Positions 43,253-52,226 of a stretch of DNA of 64,000 nucleotides are shown piece by piece (within the stretch, counting starts at the first letter, position 1; every line of letters starts with the position of its first letter). The notes under the pieces are model-generated. The model did no database searches and was not told where the DNA came from. It saw only the letters and a program-made list of their open reading frames with translations. A program made the position numbers and the translations under genes. The DNA is from Deinococcus sp. AJ005 (GTDB lineage Bacteria; Deinococcota; Deinococci; Deinococcales; Deinococcaceae), in assembly GCF_009017495.1 (NCBI RefSeq), contig NZ_CP044987.1, positions 32,102 through 96,101 on the forward strand. Direction: 5' to 3'.

Positions 43253-43608
43253 CGAAAACCTGTCTGCGGCTGAAAGCCCTGGTCTTCGGACCTGGGGAGG
43301 AAGCCGCCGTGGCTCACCTCGGGTTGCATGGGAGAAATCGTCTTGCCGTACGGGCGTTTCGAAGAAGTGGCGGTAAAGTCCATCCTCCCCGTCCTCCTTC
43401 GCGGTAGGAGAAGATACCGTCAACCCGTATGAAAATTCATCCGAAGTGAGCTGCCGATCCATGTCGGGGTGAGGTCTCCGGCACGTGTGGGTACCCAACC
43501 TCACGCTGGAAGACGAACCGGTCTCAGGCATGACGCAGGTGAGGCCGAACAGACTGTCGGAGATCGGTGTACTGGAGTTCTACTCCATCAAGGCGACGTG
43601 GCAGACGG
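43253..43608. other. Gene-free stretch
   Basis: Nothing recognised on either strand; short frames here have no ribosome site or family resemblance. Confidence 0.4.
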
Positions 43609-44715
43609 TCAGGAAAACCACGCCTTCAACCCTTGTATGGCCTTTCGGGCGCCCGCATTCCCAGCCATTCCACCAAGAAGGCCGCCGATCACGGTTCCCA
43701 CGCCAGGGAAAATCGCAGTCCCCAGCGCAGCGCCTGCCGTTGCACCCCCCCATGCACCACCTGCACCACCCGCATGCTCCAAGCCCCTGCCGGCCACCTC
43801 AAGCCCGCTCAGGTCACCCTTGGCCCAGGCCATCATGTCTTTGCCCACTTCGATCCCCGTCGCAGCTAGTGCGCCTGGTGCGCCCCCCCTGCTGAGTACT
43901 TTCAGCCCAACCCGCGTGCAGCCCGCCGTCACCGCCGTCGTCATCGCGGCTGACACGGCGCCGCCGGCTGCAGCGAGCGTGGCATCTCTGGCCACCGCGC
44001 CAGCCGCCTCCAGCGCGGACTTGTCACCATTCGTGACTGCGGCGATGTTGCTCACCATGGAAATGGCTCCACCGATGACCGCTCCCCCTTGTGCGCCGCT
44101 ACGCGCCGCCTGGCCCATCTCTCCGGTGACCAGACGCGCTCCCATATTTCGACTCTGTGCCTGTTCGTAGGACAGCGGTCGACTCGCTGCATCGCCGTGT
44201 TCAACCCGCGCGGACGTGTTCTGGCTGGTATCGGCGTAATTGCTTTGTCCCAGTCCATCCACCCCACGTCTGCTGGCAAGGCCGCGCACGCCGTCGGCCT
44301 GATCCGCCGGCACGACCTTCTTCATGCCGTCGTACTTCTTGGCCGAAATGGCTTTGGTAGTTCGCGCGACCGTCTTGCAGTTCTTGACCTGTACGCGCGC
44401 CACCACCACGTCACCCTGTGTGACGTTCAGATCGGCGGCGGCCCCGCCGGTGGTGCGGTGGGCCCGGACCGTCAACCCTTTGCGAGTGGCGTCTGCATTG
44501 AAAGTGGCCTCGTGATGCACTTCGGCACGAAACCCGGCTTTCTGGGGGTTGCCCTGCCCGGTGCGGTTGATCTTCTGGAGATTCTTCAACCCTAGGCCGA
44601 TCTCGGCGGCGGGAGCCACATGCTGCGCGTTCATCGCTATGGTCGCGCCGGCCATGAGATCGTGTTCAAGGCGCTCGTCTTCAGGAAAGGCATCTCCGGG
44701 TACGTATCCAGTCAT
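43609..44715 (-). CDS. Glycine-zipper protein with a nuclease-like N-terminal region
   Basis: A 368-aa protein from the ATG 'MTGYVPGDAFPEDERLEHD'; a TATCGT box 4 nt upstream could mean a leaderless start. Residues about 60-150 ('HHEATFNADATRKGLTV', then 'ADLNVTQGDVVVARVQVKNC') have the strand-turn-strand D...x-Q-x-K pattern of PD-(D/E)XK-like folds with Gln in place of Glu, so activity is doubtful. The second half is Ala/Gly-rich with repeated GxxxG and ends 'VIGGLLGGMAGNAGARKAI', a glycine zipper expected to insert into membranes. A toxin-like or membrane-associated defence effector is possible. This is inference. Confidence 0.5.
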   Translation of the reverse strand: MTGYVPGDAFPEDERLEHDLMAGATIAMNAQHVAPAAEIGLGLKNLQKINRTGQGNPQKAGFRAEVHHEATFNADATRKGLTVRAHRTTGGAAADLNVTQGDVVVARVQVKNCKTVARTTKAISAKKYDGMKKVVPADQADGVRGLASRRGVDGLGQSNYADTSQNTSARVEHGDAASRPLSYEQAQSRNMGARLVTGEMGQAARSGAQGGAVIGGAISMVSNIAAVTNGDKSALEAAGAVARDATLAAAGGAVSAAMTTAVTAGCTRVGLKVLSRGGAPGALAATGIEVGKDMMAWAKGDLSGLEVAGRGLEHAGGAGGAWGGATAGAALGTAIFPGVGTVIGGLLGGMAGNAGARKAIQGLKAWFS

Positions 44716-45001
44716 GTCGACGATACGGTGCGTGTTCTGTGGACGTTCCCTACACCCGTCGGGGGTAGATCGCCCCCCCGAATTCCAGCGCCTGGCCGAG
44801 CCCCTGCTGACATCGGACAGCCCGTTTCTATCCTCAACGAAACGGTTGTCTTGGGATAGGTAAGGAATACGCACTTGCTGTCCTGTCTTTCGCCGTCAGC
44901 CCTTATCATTGGAGACACATGATCTGCCAGACCAACGAAGCCGGGCGCCGCCTCTGGACTGCCGCCGACAACCCCCGCCTCAGGTTCTTGAGGAACTGGT
45001 G

Positions 45002-45184
45002 ATGACCACCACTCGGCAGGACGAGACGCTTGGTCATTGCCACGCCAACCTCCACCGTACGTGCGATCTGCCGCTGCTCCGGCTGGTGTCGGGGGGGCTG
45101 GATGTGTCGATCCTGATGGTGGTGGCAGTAGGTGGGGATGCGAGGGACTTGGAAGTGGACGCAGACACGGAGGCGACGCCTTAA
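45002..45184 (+). CDS. Possible small leader protein of the GmrSD gene
   Basis: A 60-codon frame starting 'MTTTRQDETLGHCHANLH' ends at a TAA that overlaps the next ATG by one base (TAATG), which suggests coupled translation. It has no clear ribosome site and no known family. It could be chance. Confidence 0.25.
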   Translation: MTTTRQDETLGHCHANLHRTCDLPLLRLVSGGLDVSILMVVAVGGDARDLEVDADTEATP

Positions 45185-48087
45185 TGGAAGCAAGGCAGGA
45201 ACTTTTGTTGGAACTGCTGGCCGGTCCAAACCAGCAGTTCGAGATTCCGTTGTACCAGCGCCGATATTCATGGACGGACGCCCAGCGCGCCCAGCTCTGG
45301 GCAGACGTGTTGCGGGTAGCCCAGGCCCCCGGGGGGCGCAGGCACTTCACCGGGCCAGTTGTGTTCACCCAGCCACGCTCCGGGATGGGGGCCAGTTCCC
45401 TGAACCGTTCACGCCTGATCGACGGCCAGCAGCGGATGACGACAACCACACTCTTGCTGCACGCCCTGAGCGAGCATCTGCAGGCGCATCCGGCGACAGC
45501 CGCAGCGCTGGGCAAAGAGGCTGACCGACTGCGCGCTGATTTCCTGTTCAACACGAAGTTCAACGATGATCGGCACTTCAAGCTGCGGCTGAGTCGGGCG
45601 GACGACGCCACCTTGCGGGCCGTTCTCAAGGGAGAGGACTTGCCGGAGCCGGCGGCGCGGGAAGTGCTGGCCGGCGTCGCCTTCTTCCACAAGAAACTGC
45701 AAGAGCCTGGGCTGAACGTCGCCCAAATCTGGGAGGGCCTGAATCGGCTGGAAGTCGTGCAGATCATGCTGACCGAGGGCGTCGACGATCTGGGCCTGAT
45801 TTTCGAGAGTCTCAACAGCACCGGCAAGGCACTGGCCCAGGCGGACCTCATCCGCAACAACGTTTTGATGGGCCTAGACGAACAGGCCCAGAACACCCTG
45901 AGCGAGAAGCACTGGCAACCGATGGAAGAGCTGTTCGCCGAGACCGGAGACGGCAGCTATGACCGCTTCATGCGCGACTTCCTGACCCTGCGGAGCCGCA
46001 GCATACCCAACGAGAGCGAAGTCTACGAGGCGTTCAAAGCCTACCGGTCCAGCCTGCCCAGGCAGACCACCGTGACTCAACTGGTCCAGGACATCGCACA
46101 GATCGCGCAGCACTTTATGCGCATCATCCAGCCATTCAAGGAAGCGAATCCGGTGGTCAGGCTGGCCCTGGAAGATCTTGGGGCGCTGCGGCTTCAGGTG
46201 ATCCAGCCGTTCGTGCTGGAACTGCTCGAAGACCGTCAGAAGGGCTTGCTGGACCATGCAGGGCTGACGCGCGCGCTGCGCCTGCTCGAATCGTTCCTGA
46301 TGAGGCGGGCAGTGGTGGGCGAGCGCACGGCCCCCCTGAATCGCTTTTTTGCCACCCTGGGCCGCGATCTGCCCAAGCACGAGGATTACCTGCGGAGCCT
46401 GGAGCGGGCGTTGGTGCGCTTTCAGGACAGTGACCGCGACGGCTTCCCCAGCGACGAGGTGTTCCGCGCCGCGTTGCAGGAAGTGCCGATCTACTCCCGC
46501 CCGGTCTGCAAGCCGCTCCTGATGCGTCTGGAGCGCAAGCTCAACGAGAAAGAAACGTTCGGTGGCAGCCTGACCATCGAGCACGTGATGCCCCAGAACG
46601 CAAATCTCAGCGAGTCCTGGCGACAAATGTTGGGGGAGAACTGGCAGGAGGTTCAGGAGAAGCTCGTCCACACCCTCGGCAACCTGACGCTGACGGGCTA
46701 CAACAGCGAACTGGGTGACCGCTCCCTGGCCGAGAAAAAGACCCTTCCACCGAAAGCGGGCGATACGGTGGAATCCGAGCAACCCAAGGGTTACAAGTAC
46801 AGCCGCCTGCTGATGACGCGGGCCATCGCCGATGAGGCTCGGTACGCAACCTGGGACAAGGACGTCATCCAGCAGCGCGCCGCGAAACTGGCCCTAGAAG
46901 CGAACTCCCTTTTCCCCTTCCCAGCCTTCACTTCCGAAGAACTCAAGGAGTTGCGCGCAGAAGGCCGCCAGCGCAGCAAAACGCCCACCGTCGAAGGTCA
47001 TCTGGAGACCAGCAGTCCGGCGCTGCGCACCCTGTTCATGAACTTTCGCTCGCGGCTGCTGGCCCTTGATCCTCAGGTGATGGAAGCGGTCAAAAAACAG
47101 TATGTGGCCTATAAGATCGCGGGCTCCAACTTTTGTGACATGGTGCCGCAGCCATCGCTTCAAACCATCAAATGCTGGTTGAATGTTCCCTTCCACGATC
47201 TGGACGACCCTGAGCACCTGGCACGCGACGTATCGGAAAAGGGCGGTGCAGGCGACGGCAACGGCGAACTGGTCCTGGGTCTTCAAACCGATCTGGATGC
47301 GGTCTTGCTGATGGCGAAGCAGGCGCTGAACCATCAACTGGCGCTCAAGCAGACGTCGGCCCAGGCCAAAACTTCCTCTGGATCTGTGGATTTTACGAAG
47401 CTGACTGATAGTGCTGCACAGGTGCTCGAAGAACTGGGGTCGCGTGTGATCGGCCTAGGTGGGCGCAGCAACGACACGAAGCACTGCCGGACTTTCCGCG
47501 AACACCGGGTCTTCATGGAAGTGCAGCCCCGACGACATGGCGTCAAAGTTGCGGTCAAGCTGGACCCGGCAGTCCTGGAAGCCGACGCCCTCACAGGTTG
47601 GGGAGTCGATGGTCAGTGGCTGAACCGTACGCTCGAGGACCTGAAATCCCTGAACGACGCGTGGCCCGCCATCGAAGCCGCCTACGTACAGCAGAAACAA
47701 GGTTCTGGCAACGGAACTTCCGGCTCGGTCACCAGCGCGCAGAGCAAGGCGGCCAAGGCACTCTTCGAAGCGTTCCTGGTGGCTGGACCTGAGATCGGGC
47801 AGGACGTACAGGCGGATCCAACCCAGAAAAGCCTGAAATTTACGGTGGCGGGGCGCGAGTTCGCTCGGATCTACAGCAGTTTTTACAGCAGAGGTCTCGT
47901 CGCAGTGAGGTTGAACGTTCTCCCCGACACCTTGGACAACCCGGCGAATCTGGGCGGTACGGTTGATTCTGACCATGGGACCATAGGTTTTGTGCAGGGT
48001 CATTTTGAGGCCGTGGGCCATTCGGTGGATGATCTCCCCTTGCTTCTCGGACTCATCAGACAGGCTTATGAGGCGCATCGTGGCTGA
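45184..48087 (+). CDS. GmrSD-family type IV restriction protein (DUF262 + DUF1524)
   Basis: A 967-aa protein; GGAGG 10 nt before the ATG fixes the start. The DUF262 domain has 'FEIPLYQRRYSW' (residues 19-30) and 'LIDGQQRMTT' (78-87), the ParB-like NTPase motifs. DUF1524 around residues 455-510 has the HNH-type block 'LTIEHVMPQN' and 'HTLGNLTLTGYNSELGD'. The remaining 400 residues contain two repeated alpha/beta regions, one with 'HRVFMEVQPRRHGVKVAV', resembling DUF5655-like C-terminal domains. Known GmrSD enzymes cut phage DNA carrying modified (for example glucosylated hydroxymethyl) cytosine. Here the two activities are in one chain, as in many single-gene homologues. Confidence 0.85.
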   Translation: MEARQELLLELLAGPNQQFEIPLYQRRYSWTDAQRAQLWADVLRVAQAPGGRRHFTGPVVFTQPRSGMGASSLNRSRLIDGQQRMTTTTLLLHALSEHLQAHPATAAALGKEADRLRADFLFNTKFNDDRHFKLRLSRADDATLRAVLKGEDLPEPAAREVLAGVAFFHKKLQEPGLNVAQIWEGLNRLEVVQIMLTEGVDDLGLIFESLNSTGKALAQADLIRNNVLMGLDEQAQNTLSEKHWQPMEELFAETGDGSYDRFMRDFLTLRSRSIPNESEVYEAFKAYRSSLPRQTTVTQLVQDIAQIAQHFMRIIQPFKEANPVVRLALEDLGALRLQVIQPFVLELLEDRQKGLLDHAGLTRALRLLESFLMRRAVVGERTAPLNRFFATLGRDLPKHEDYLRSLERALVRFQDSDRDGFPSDEVFRAALQEVPIYSRPVCKPLLMRLERKLNEKETFGGSLTIEHVMPQNANLSESWRQMLGENWQEVQEKLVHTLGNLTLTGYNSELGDRSLAEKKTLPPKAGDTVESEQPKGYKYSRLLMTRAIADEARYATWDKDVIQQRAAKLALEANSLFPFPAFTSEELKELRAEGRQRSKTPTVEGHLETSSPALRTLFMNFRSRLLALDPQVMEAVKKQYVAYKIAGSNFCDMVPQPSLQTIKCWLNVPFHDLDDPEHLARDVSEKGGAGDGNGELVLGLQTDLDAVLLMAKQALNHQLALKQTSAQAKTSSGSVDFTKLTDSAAQVLEELGSRVIGLGGRSNDTKHCRTFREHRVFMEVQPRRHGVKVAVKLDPAVLEADALTGWGVDGQWLNRTLEDLKSLNDAWPAIEAAYVQQKQGSGNGTSGSVTSAQSKAAKALFEAFLVAGPEIGQDVQADPTQKSLKFTVAGREFARIYSSFYSRGLVAVRLNVLPDTLDNPANLGGTVDSDHGTIGFVQGHFEAVGHSVDDLPLLLGLIRQAYEAHRG

Positions 48088-48092
48088 GTGCC

Positions 48093-48215
48093 GTGCATAA
48101 GTACAGCGAGGATCACCTGATCAAACAGATCGCCACGAAGCTGGCCAGACAGTTGGGTTGCTACGCTGTCGCTGCCATCGCTCTCAGCAGCTCGTCGGGC
48201 CTACACTCTGCCTGA
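48093..48215 (+). pseudogene. N-terminal remnant of an HsdR-like restriction subunit
   Basis: A GTG-started frame of 40 codons reads 'HKYSEDHLIKQIATKLA' and 'QLGCYAVAA', which is the opening of type I restriction HsdR proteins ('SED-LIEQPAI...LGW'). It stops at 48213. A second, unrelated-looking piece at about 48208-48396 ('LNRLRQRRLSGKRTLALREF') ends with TAG. Both are too short to work and look like deletion scars behind the GmrSD gene. Confidence 0.5.
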
Positions 48216-48420
48216 ACACTTGAATCGGCTGCGCCAGCGGAGGCTGAGTGGGAAACGCACGCTGGCGCTGCGGGAGTTCGCGCTGGGACTCGAAGGTCTG
48301 GAACGCTTCGTGGCGGGAGAACCTCTGCGGCGCGTCCACGAGTGCGTTTTCGGGGTGAGCGCGCTGGAGAGCGAGGTCCTCGATCCCCGGCTATAGGGTC
48401 TGATCAGGGAAGCAGCTCGG

Positions 48421-51186
48421 TTACAGCCCGTTCAGCAACTCCTTCAGTCCGCTCACGTGGACGCCCGCAGGCTGTGAGACACCGGGACTCAGACAGATTA
48501 CCTGGTCACCGTCCTGCATGGCTCTGGCCGGCTGGTCCGCGATCAACAGCGCGGGACCCTGGGGGACGCCGATGTCAGCGTCCCCACTGGCGATCCCATC
48601 TTCGGCGAGCATTCGGAGGTCCACGCTGACGCGGCGGGCGAAATTCTCGCGGGCCTCCCCTTCCCCGCGCCGCCACTGGTTTGCCCCACAGCGCACATTC
48701 TGGGCGCGGGCGATGTGGGGCGCAAGGACGGTCACCAGGGGGACGCCCTGGGCCGCCTGCGCCACCTTCGCGCCAAGGTCCACCATGCCGTCCCGTTCGA
48801 TCACGCGGTAGCCCCCCTTATCGCCAGCCAGTTCCAGAAAGATGATTTCTTCCCGGCCTGGCTGGGTCAGGTCGACAGCCAGCAGCAGGCACGAGGTCTG
48901 CTCGCCCGACAGACCGAACTTGAGGCGCACGGTACCCAGGTCCATCTCACGCGTGTCCGCGTCTACGTCGGCCCGGCTCATCACACCGCAGGACGCGCGC
49001 GCCATCTTCGAGAACGGCACGCTGGTAAACGAGTACACCGAGGCCAGCACCAGCGTCGCCCCAGAGGCACGCAGCTCGGCCAAGTCGAGATCGACGTACT
49101 CGGTGGCTCCCACGGGCAGTGGGGCGCTGCGCAGGTCCCCGGAGTGGACCATGCCGGGCTGGCGCAGGCTGCTGTAACTGCACATTCCGATCTGCTGGCC
49201 CCACACGTCGTAGGCCATGGCCGACAGGTCCAGGTCGATCGAGCCTGCACCGCTCTGCTCGGCCCAGTGGACGAACAGCCGCGCAGTGGTGGCCGGCACT
49301 GCCCCCACAGGCGTCAGGGGCAGACGGCTGCCGGGAGCCAGACCCTCGTTGCCGTTCGAGGCGGCGCGGGCGGAAGGGGCCAGGCGCACGCCCAGCATGC
49401 CGGGTTCGATCTCCAGCAGATCCAGCGCCGGCGCCGCTGCGCCACGGCGCAGCAGCTCGTCTTCCAGGATCATCTGGGCTTCCCCGATCACCGCCTGGGT
49501 CAGCGGCATGCGGGTGTCGCCGAGGGCACGGGTGGTGGCCTTACCACGTGAACGGAACACGCGCGTGGGATCCGGCGCCCCGCGCCCAGCCAGGTGCGCG
49601 TGCAGTGAAAGCAGCATCACCGCCGTCAGCCTGGGCGCCGCTTCCTTCAGGGCCTTCAGGGTCTGAGGTGCGTGGCCCTGGACGCCGCTTTCCAACCGGA
49701 GCAGACGGTCCAGGCTGCGGGCCAGCAGTCCGGGCCGGGTGAGGAGCAGCGCCAGGGCCTCCCCGAGTTCACCGCCGGCCAGCGCCAGTTCCACCCCGCC
49801 GAGCAAGCTGCGGGCGCGCGCCCGTTCGCCTGGGGTCTGCGCACCCATTTTCTGGGCCAGTTCCACCGCCTGGGGGTGCAGTGCACCGAGCTGGCCCACG
49901 TTGCCGCCGGCGGACAGCAGCCCGGCGAGGGCCGCCACGTGGGGAAAGCGCTGCGGCGCTTCGTGGACGTGCAGTCGGGCCAGAACGCGCTTGAAGGCTT
50001 CGGGGTAGGTGTGGACCGCTTCCCACGCCAGGGTCTGGCCGCCTGTCCCCTGTCCGGTCAACCCAGCCAGGCTTCCGTTCAGGGCGCCCAGCACCTCACG
50101 GCGCTGTGGACGGCTCAGGCGCGGCACCCGGACATGCGGAGCGCGCTTGTTTTCTGCCAGACCGAGCAGGTTGCTCTCCGGGCTGATCGGCGGGCGGGCC
50201 AGCGTTCCGCCGCCGCCGCCCCAGACGTCGAGGATACGCAGCAGATCGACGGGCATCAGGCCCAGAGGCGAGGTCCGCAGTTGTTCGAGAAGCCCGCCGG
50301 CTCCGCCAGCGATCAGGGTGCCGACCACCAGCGCACGGACTTCGCGCTGCGGCATGCCGTGGCCGATCAGATGGTCCAGGATCGCCGTGGGCGACCGGCG
50401 GGTTTCGCCGCCCTGGGTCAGCAGGGCGCTCAGGGTGATCAGGTCATTGCGTTCCGTCTCCGACAGCGGGGTGGTCGAGGCAGCCAGGTTCGCCAACGCA
50501 CCGAGCAGAGCCTGCGTCAGATCACTTCCGCCTGGTGCCAGGTCCACGCCGCGCGCGGGCAGCGGGCGGTCGGCGGCGCGTCCCCGGTCCGCCAGGGCCA
50601 GCCGCATCAGTTCGTCCGCGTCGCCCACGCGCAGGTGGCAGACCGCGCACGCGCCTTGGGCCAGGGTCCCGAGGATGCCCGTCGAGCACGCCTGGATGGA
50701 CCGGGCAACGCCGGCGCTGACTGCTGGACTCCAGGTGCCGGACAGCACGTTGAGGTTGCCGCGCAGCGCGCAGGTCCCGGTACTCTGGGCTTCCAGGCCG
50801 TACCACGCGCCCAGGCGCTCCAGAAAAGCCGTGCCGGTGTCCAAGACCTGGCTGCGGGCGAAGTTGCGAAGCTGGGGCAGGCTCGGCGCGGCGCCGCGCG
50901 CGGCCCGCAGCGCCGCCACGCTGTGCTGCATCACGCCGAGGAGTTCCGTAGAGCTGGCCCCGTTCAGGGCGTCGATCAGTGCAGGGGTGGGCAGCGCGCC
51001 GGCAGCCAGGACCTCACCCAGGACCCGGGAAGCGCCAGGAGGCATGGCGTCACCCGCAGAGGCACTCCCGACATTCTCGCCACCAACCTCGACAGCACTG
51101 AGGCGGCGCAGCAGGACTTCGGCGCGGGCCGCTGGATTGACGGGCAAGCGGGGTGCTGGAGTCGTGGCAGTGTCGGCGTGGGTCAT
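48421..51186 (-). CDS. Large TerD-domain protein (MXAN_6230/SCO0854-like)
   Basis: A 921-aa protein; AGAGGA 6 nt before the ATG at 51186 supports this start over one 13 codons upstream. Residues about 640-790 form a TerD domain: 'GSIDLDLSAMAYD', 'HSGDLRSAPLPVGATEYVDL' and 'VYSFTSVPFSKM'. The long Ala/Leu-rich helical N-terminal region and overall size resemble the MXAN_6230/SCO0854 family, whose members often have a Cys-rich RING-like part; a few scattered Cys (CAVCHLRVGDADE) may be its trace. TerD domains bind calcium and belong to tellurite/phage-stress operons. No other ter gene is nearby, so it acts alone or in trans. Confidence 0.7.
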   Translation of the reverse strand: MTHADTATTPAPRLPVNPAARAEVLLRRLSAVEVGGENVGSASAGDAMPPGASRVLGEVLAAGALPTPALIDALNGASSTELLGVMQHSVAALRAARGAAPSLPQLRNFARSQVLDTGTAFLERLGAWYGLEAQSTGTCALRGNLNVLSGTWSPAVSAGVARSIQACSTGILGTLAQGACAVCHLRVGDADELMRLALADRGRAADRPLPARGVDLAPGGSDLTQALLGALANLAASTTPLSETERNDLITLSALLTQGGETRRSPTAILDHLIGHGMPQREVRALVVGTLIAGGAGGLLEQLRTSPLGLMPVDLLRILDVWGGGGGTLARPPISPESNLLGLAENKRAPHVRVPRLSRPQRREVLGALNGSLAGLTGQGTGGQTLAWEAVHTYPEAFKRVLARLHVHEAPQRFPHVAALAGLLSAGGNVGQLGALHPQAVELAQKMGAQTPGERARARSLLGGVELALAGGELGEALALLLTRPGLLARSLDRLLRLESGVQGHAPQTLKALKEAAPRLTAVMLLSLHAHLAGRGAPDPTRVFRSRGKATTRALGDTRMPLTQAVIGEAQMILEDELLRRGAAAPALDLLEIEPGMLGVRLAPSARAASNGNEGLAPGSRLPLTPVGAVPATTARLFVHWAEQSGAGSIDLDLSAMAYDVWGQQIGMCSYSSLRQPGMVHSGDLRSAPLPVGATEYVDLDLAELRASGATLVLASVYSFTSVPFSKMARASCGVMSRADVDADTREMDLGTVRLKFGLSGEQTSCLLLAVDLTQPGREEIIFLELAGDKGGYRVIERDGMVDLGAKVAQAAQGVPLVTVLAPHIARAQNVRCGANQWRRGEGEARENFARRVSVDLRMLAEDGIASGDADIGVPQGPALLIADQPARAMQDGDQVICLSPGVSQPAGVHVSGLKELLNGL

Positions 51187-51867
51187 GGCGTGGTCCTCTT
51201 GGATCGGGTCTGGGTTGCTCATCAAAAAAGGCGCTTACAAGGAGCGCCAGAGGTACGGACTGAAATGGAATGGAGCAGAGGCCGGAAGGCGAACGCGCGG
51301 AAGTCTGTTAGAGGAGTGAAGGATGCGCGTTCAGGGGGCCGGCCCCGCCCATAGGCAGGGTTTGGGGTTGCGGAAGGCGGCAAGGCGAGATCAGGGACAG
51401 TGAGGAAGGATGCCTGGCCAGGGGCCGCAACGCAGTCAGTATGTCAGGTGGGCGGACGCGGCGAAATCTGCCGGATAGCCTACCTGTGTTGCACGGTGAG
51501 CAACCGCCTGAATACCCTGAGCGAGCGCGAGCTCCTGCAGAAACTCGAACAGATGCTCGGCGAGGGTCCACCAAAAACCTGGGTAGCCGACGGGTGCGGT
51601 GCTCGTGGGCGGTGGAATCACGGCCACCCGTACCAGCGTCCGCCTGATACGGATTTAACGGACGATATACGGCAAGGTGCCCTGCCCCGAAGTTATCTAT
51701 GTCTATGGCTGCGCGCATGCATTGGCCCAGGCACCAAAAAAGAGTCTGCACTGGGAAGACGAAAGAAACCTGCAAACCACGGAATCCCAGGTCGTTTCCT
51801 CCCCGCCCTTCTCGGCCTTTTCTTTCCCATGCCCATGCACTGGCCCAGGGGGAGAGAAAGTTTAAAC
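51187..51867. other. Gene-free stretch with a 16-bp direct repeat
   Basis: No gene recognised. CATGCATTGGCCCAGG (51716-51731) recurs as CATGCACTGGCCCAGG (51834-51849), 118 bp apart with one mismatch. The segment between is polypyrimidine-rich in its second half. It may be a further decayed small element beside the MITE. Confidence 0.4.
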
Positions 51868-52141
51868 CGCTTACCCCGTTTAGGGCTTGACGCTGATCCC
51901 GGAAAGCGCCTCTGGGACGGCAACAAGACGAATCCACTTACTCCTCAACCTGAACAAGCCATGTTTTCTGCTCGGCGTTGAATGATCTCCCGACCTCAAG
52001 GTGCAGCACATCGAAAAAACAGCTTCTGTCCATTGAACCCTACAGATTCAGCAAAATGGCAGTGTCGCCTCCCAATGCACGCAAAATGCTCTCCCAGACA
52101 GCCTGGAGGCTAGATCGCTCAAGCCCTAAACGGGGTCGCTT
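51868..52141. mobile_element. MITE-like element, 264 bp, with 5-bp target duplication
   Basis: ACCCCGTTTAGGGCTTGA (51873-51890) and its exact inverse complement (52119-52136) bound a 264-bp segment without coding capacity. Both sides carry CGCTT (51868-51872 and 52137-52141), a direct target duplication. Perfect 18-bp ends plus duplication mean a recent, non-autonomous insertion moved by a transposase encoded elsewhere. The IS family cannot be named from the ends alone. Confidence 0.85.
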
Positions 52142-52226
52142 ACTCGATGTGGCAGGCTTGAAAGGGCGTACCTAGCCGGGAGCATGCCCGCAAACTGCCT
52201 GGGGTCCTCTTTTTTCAGCGCCATGC

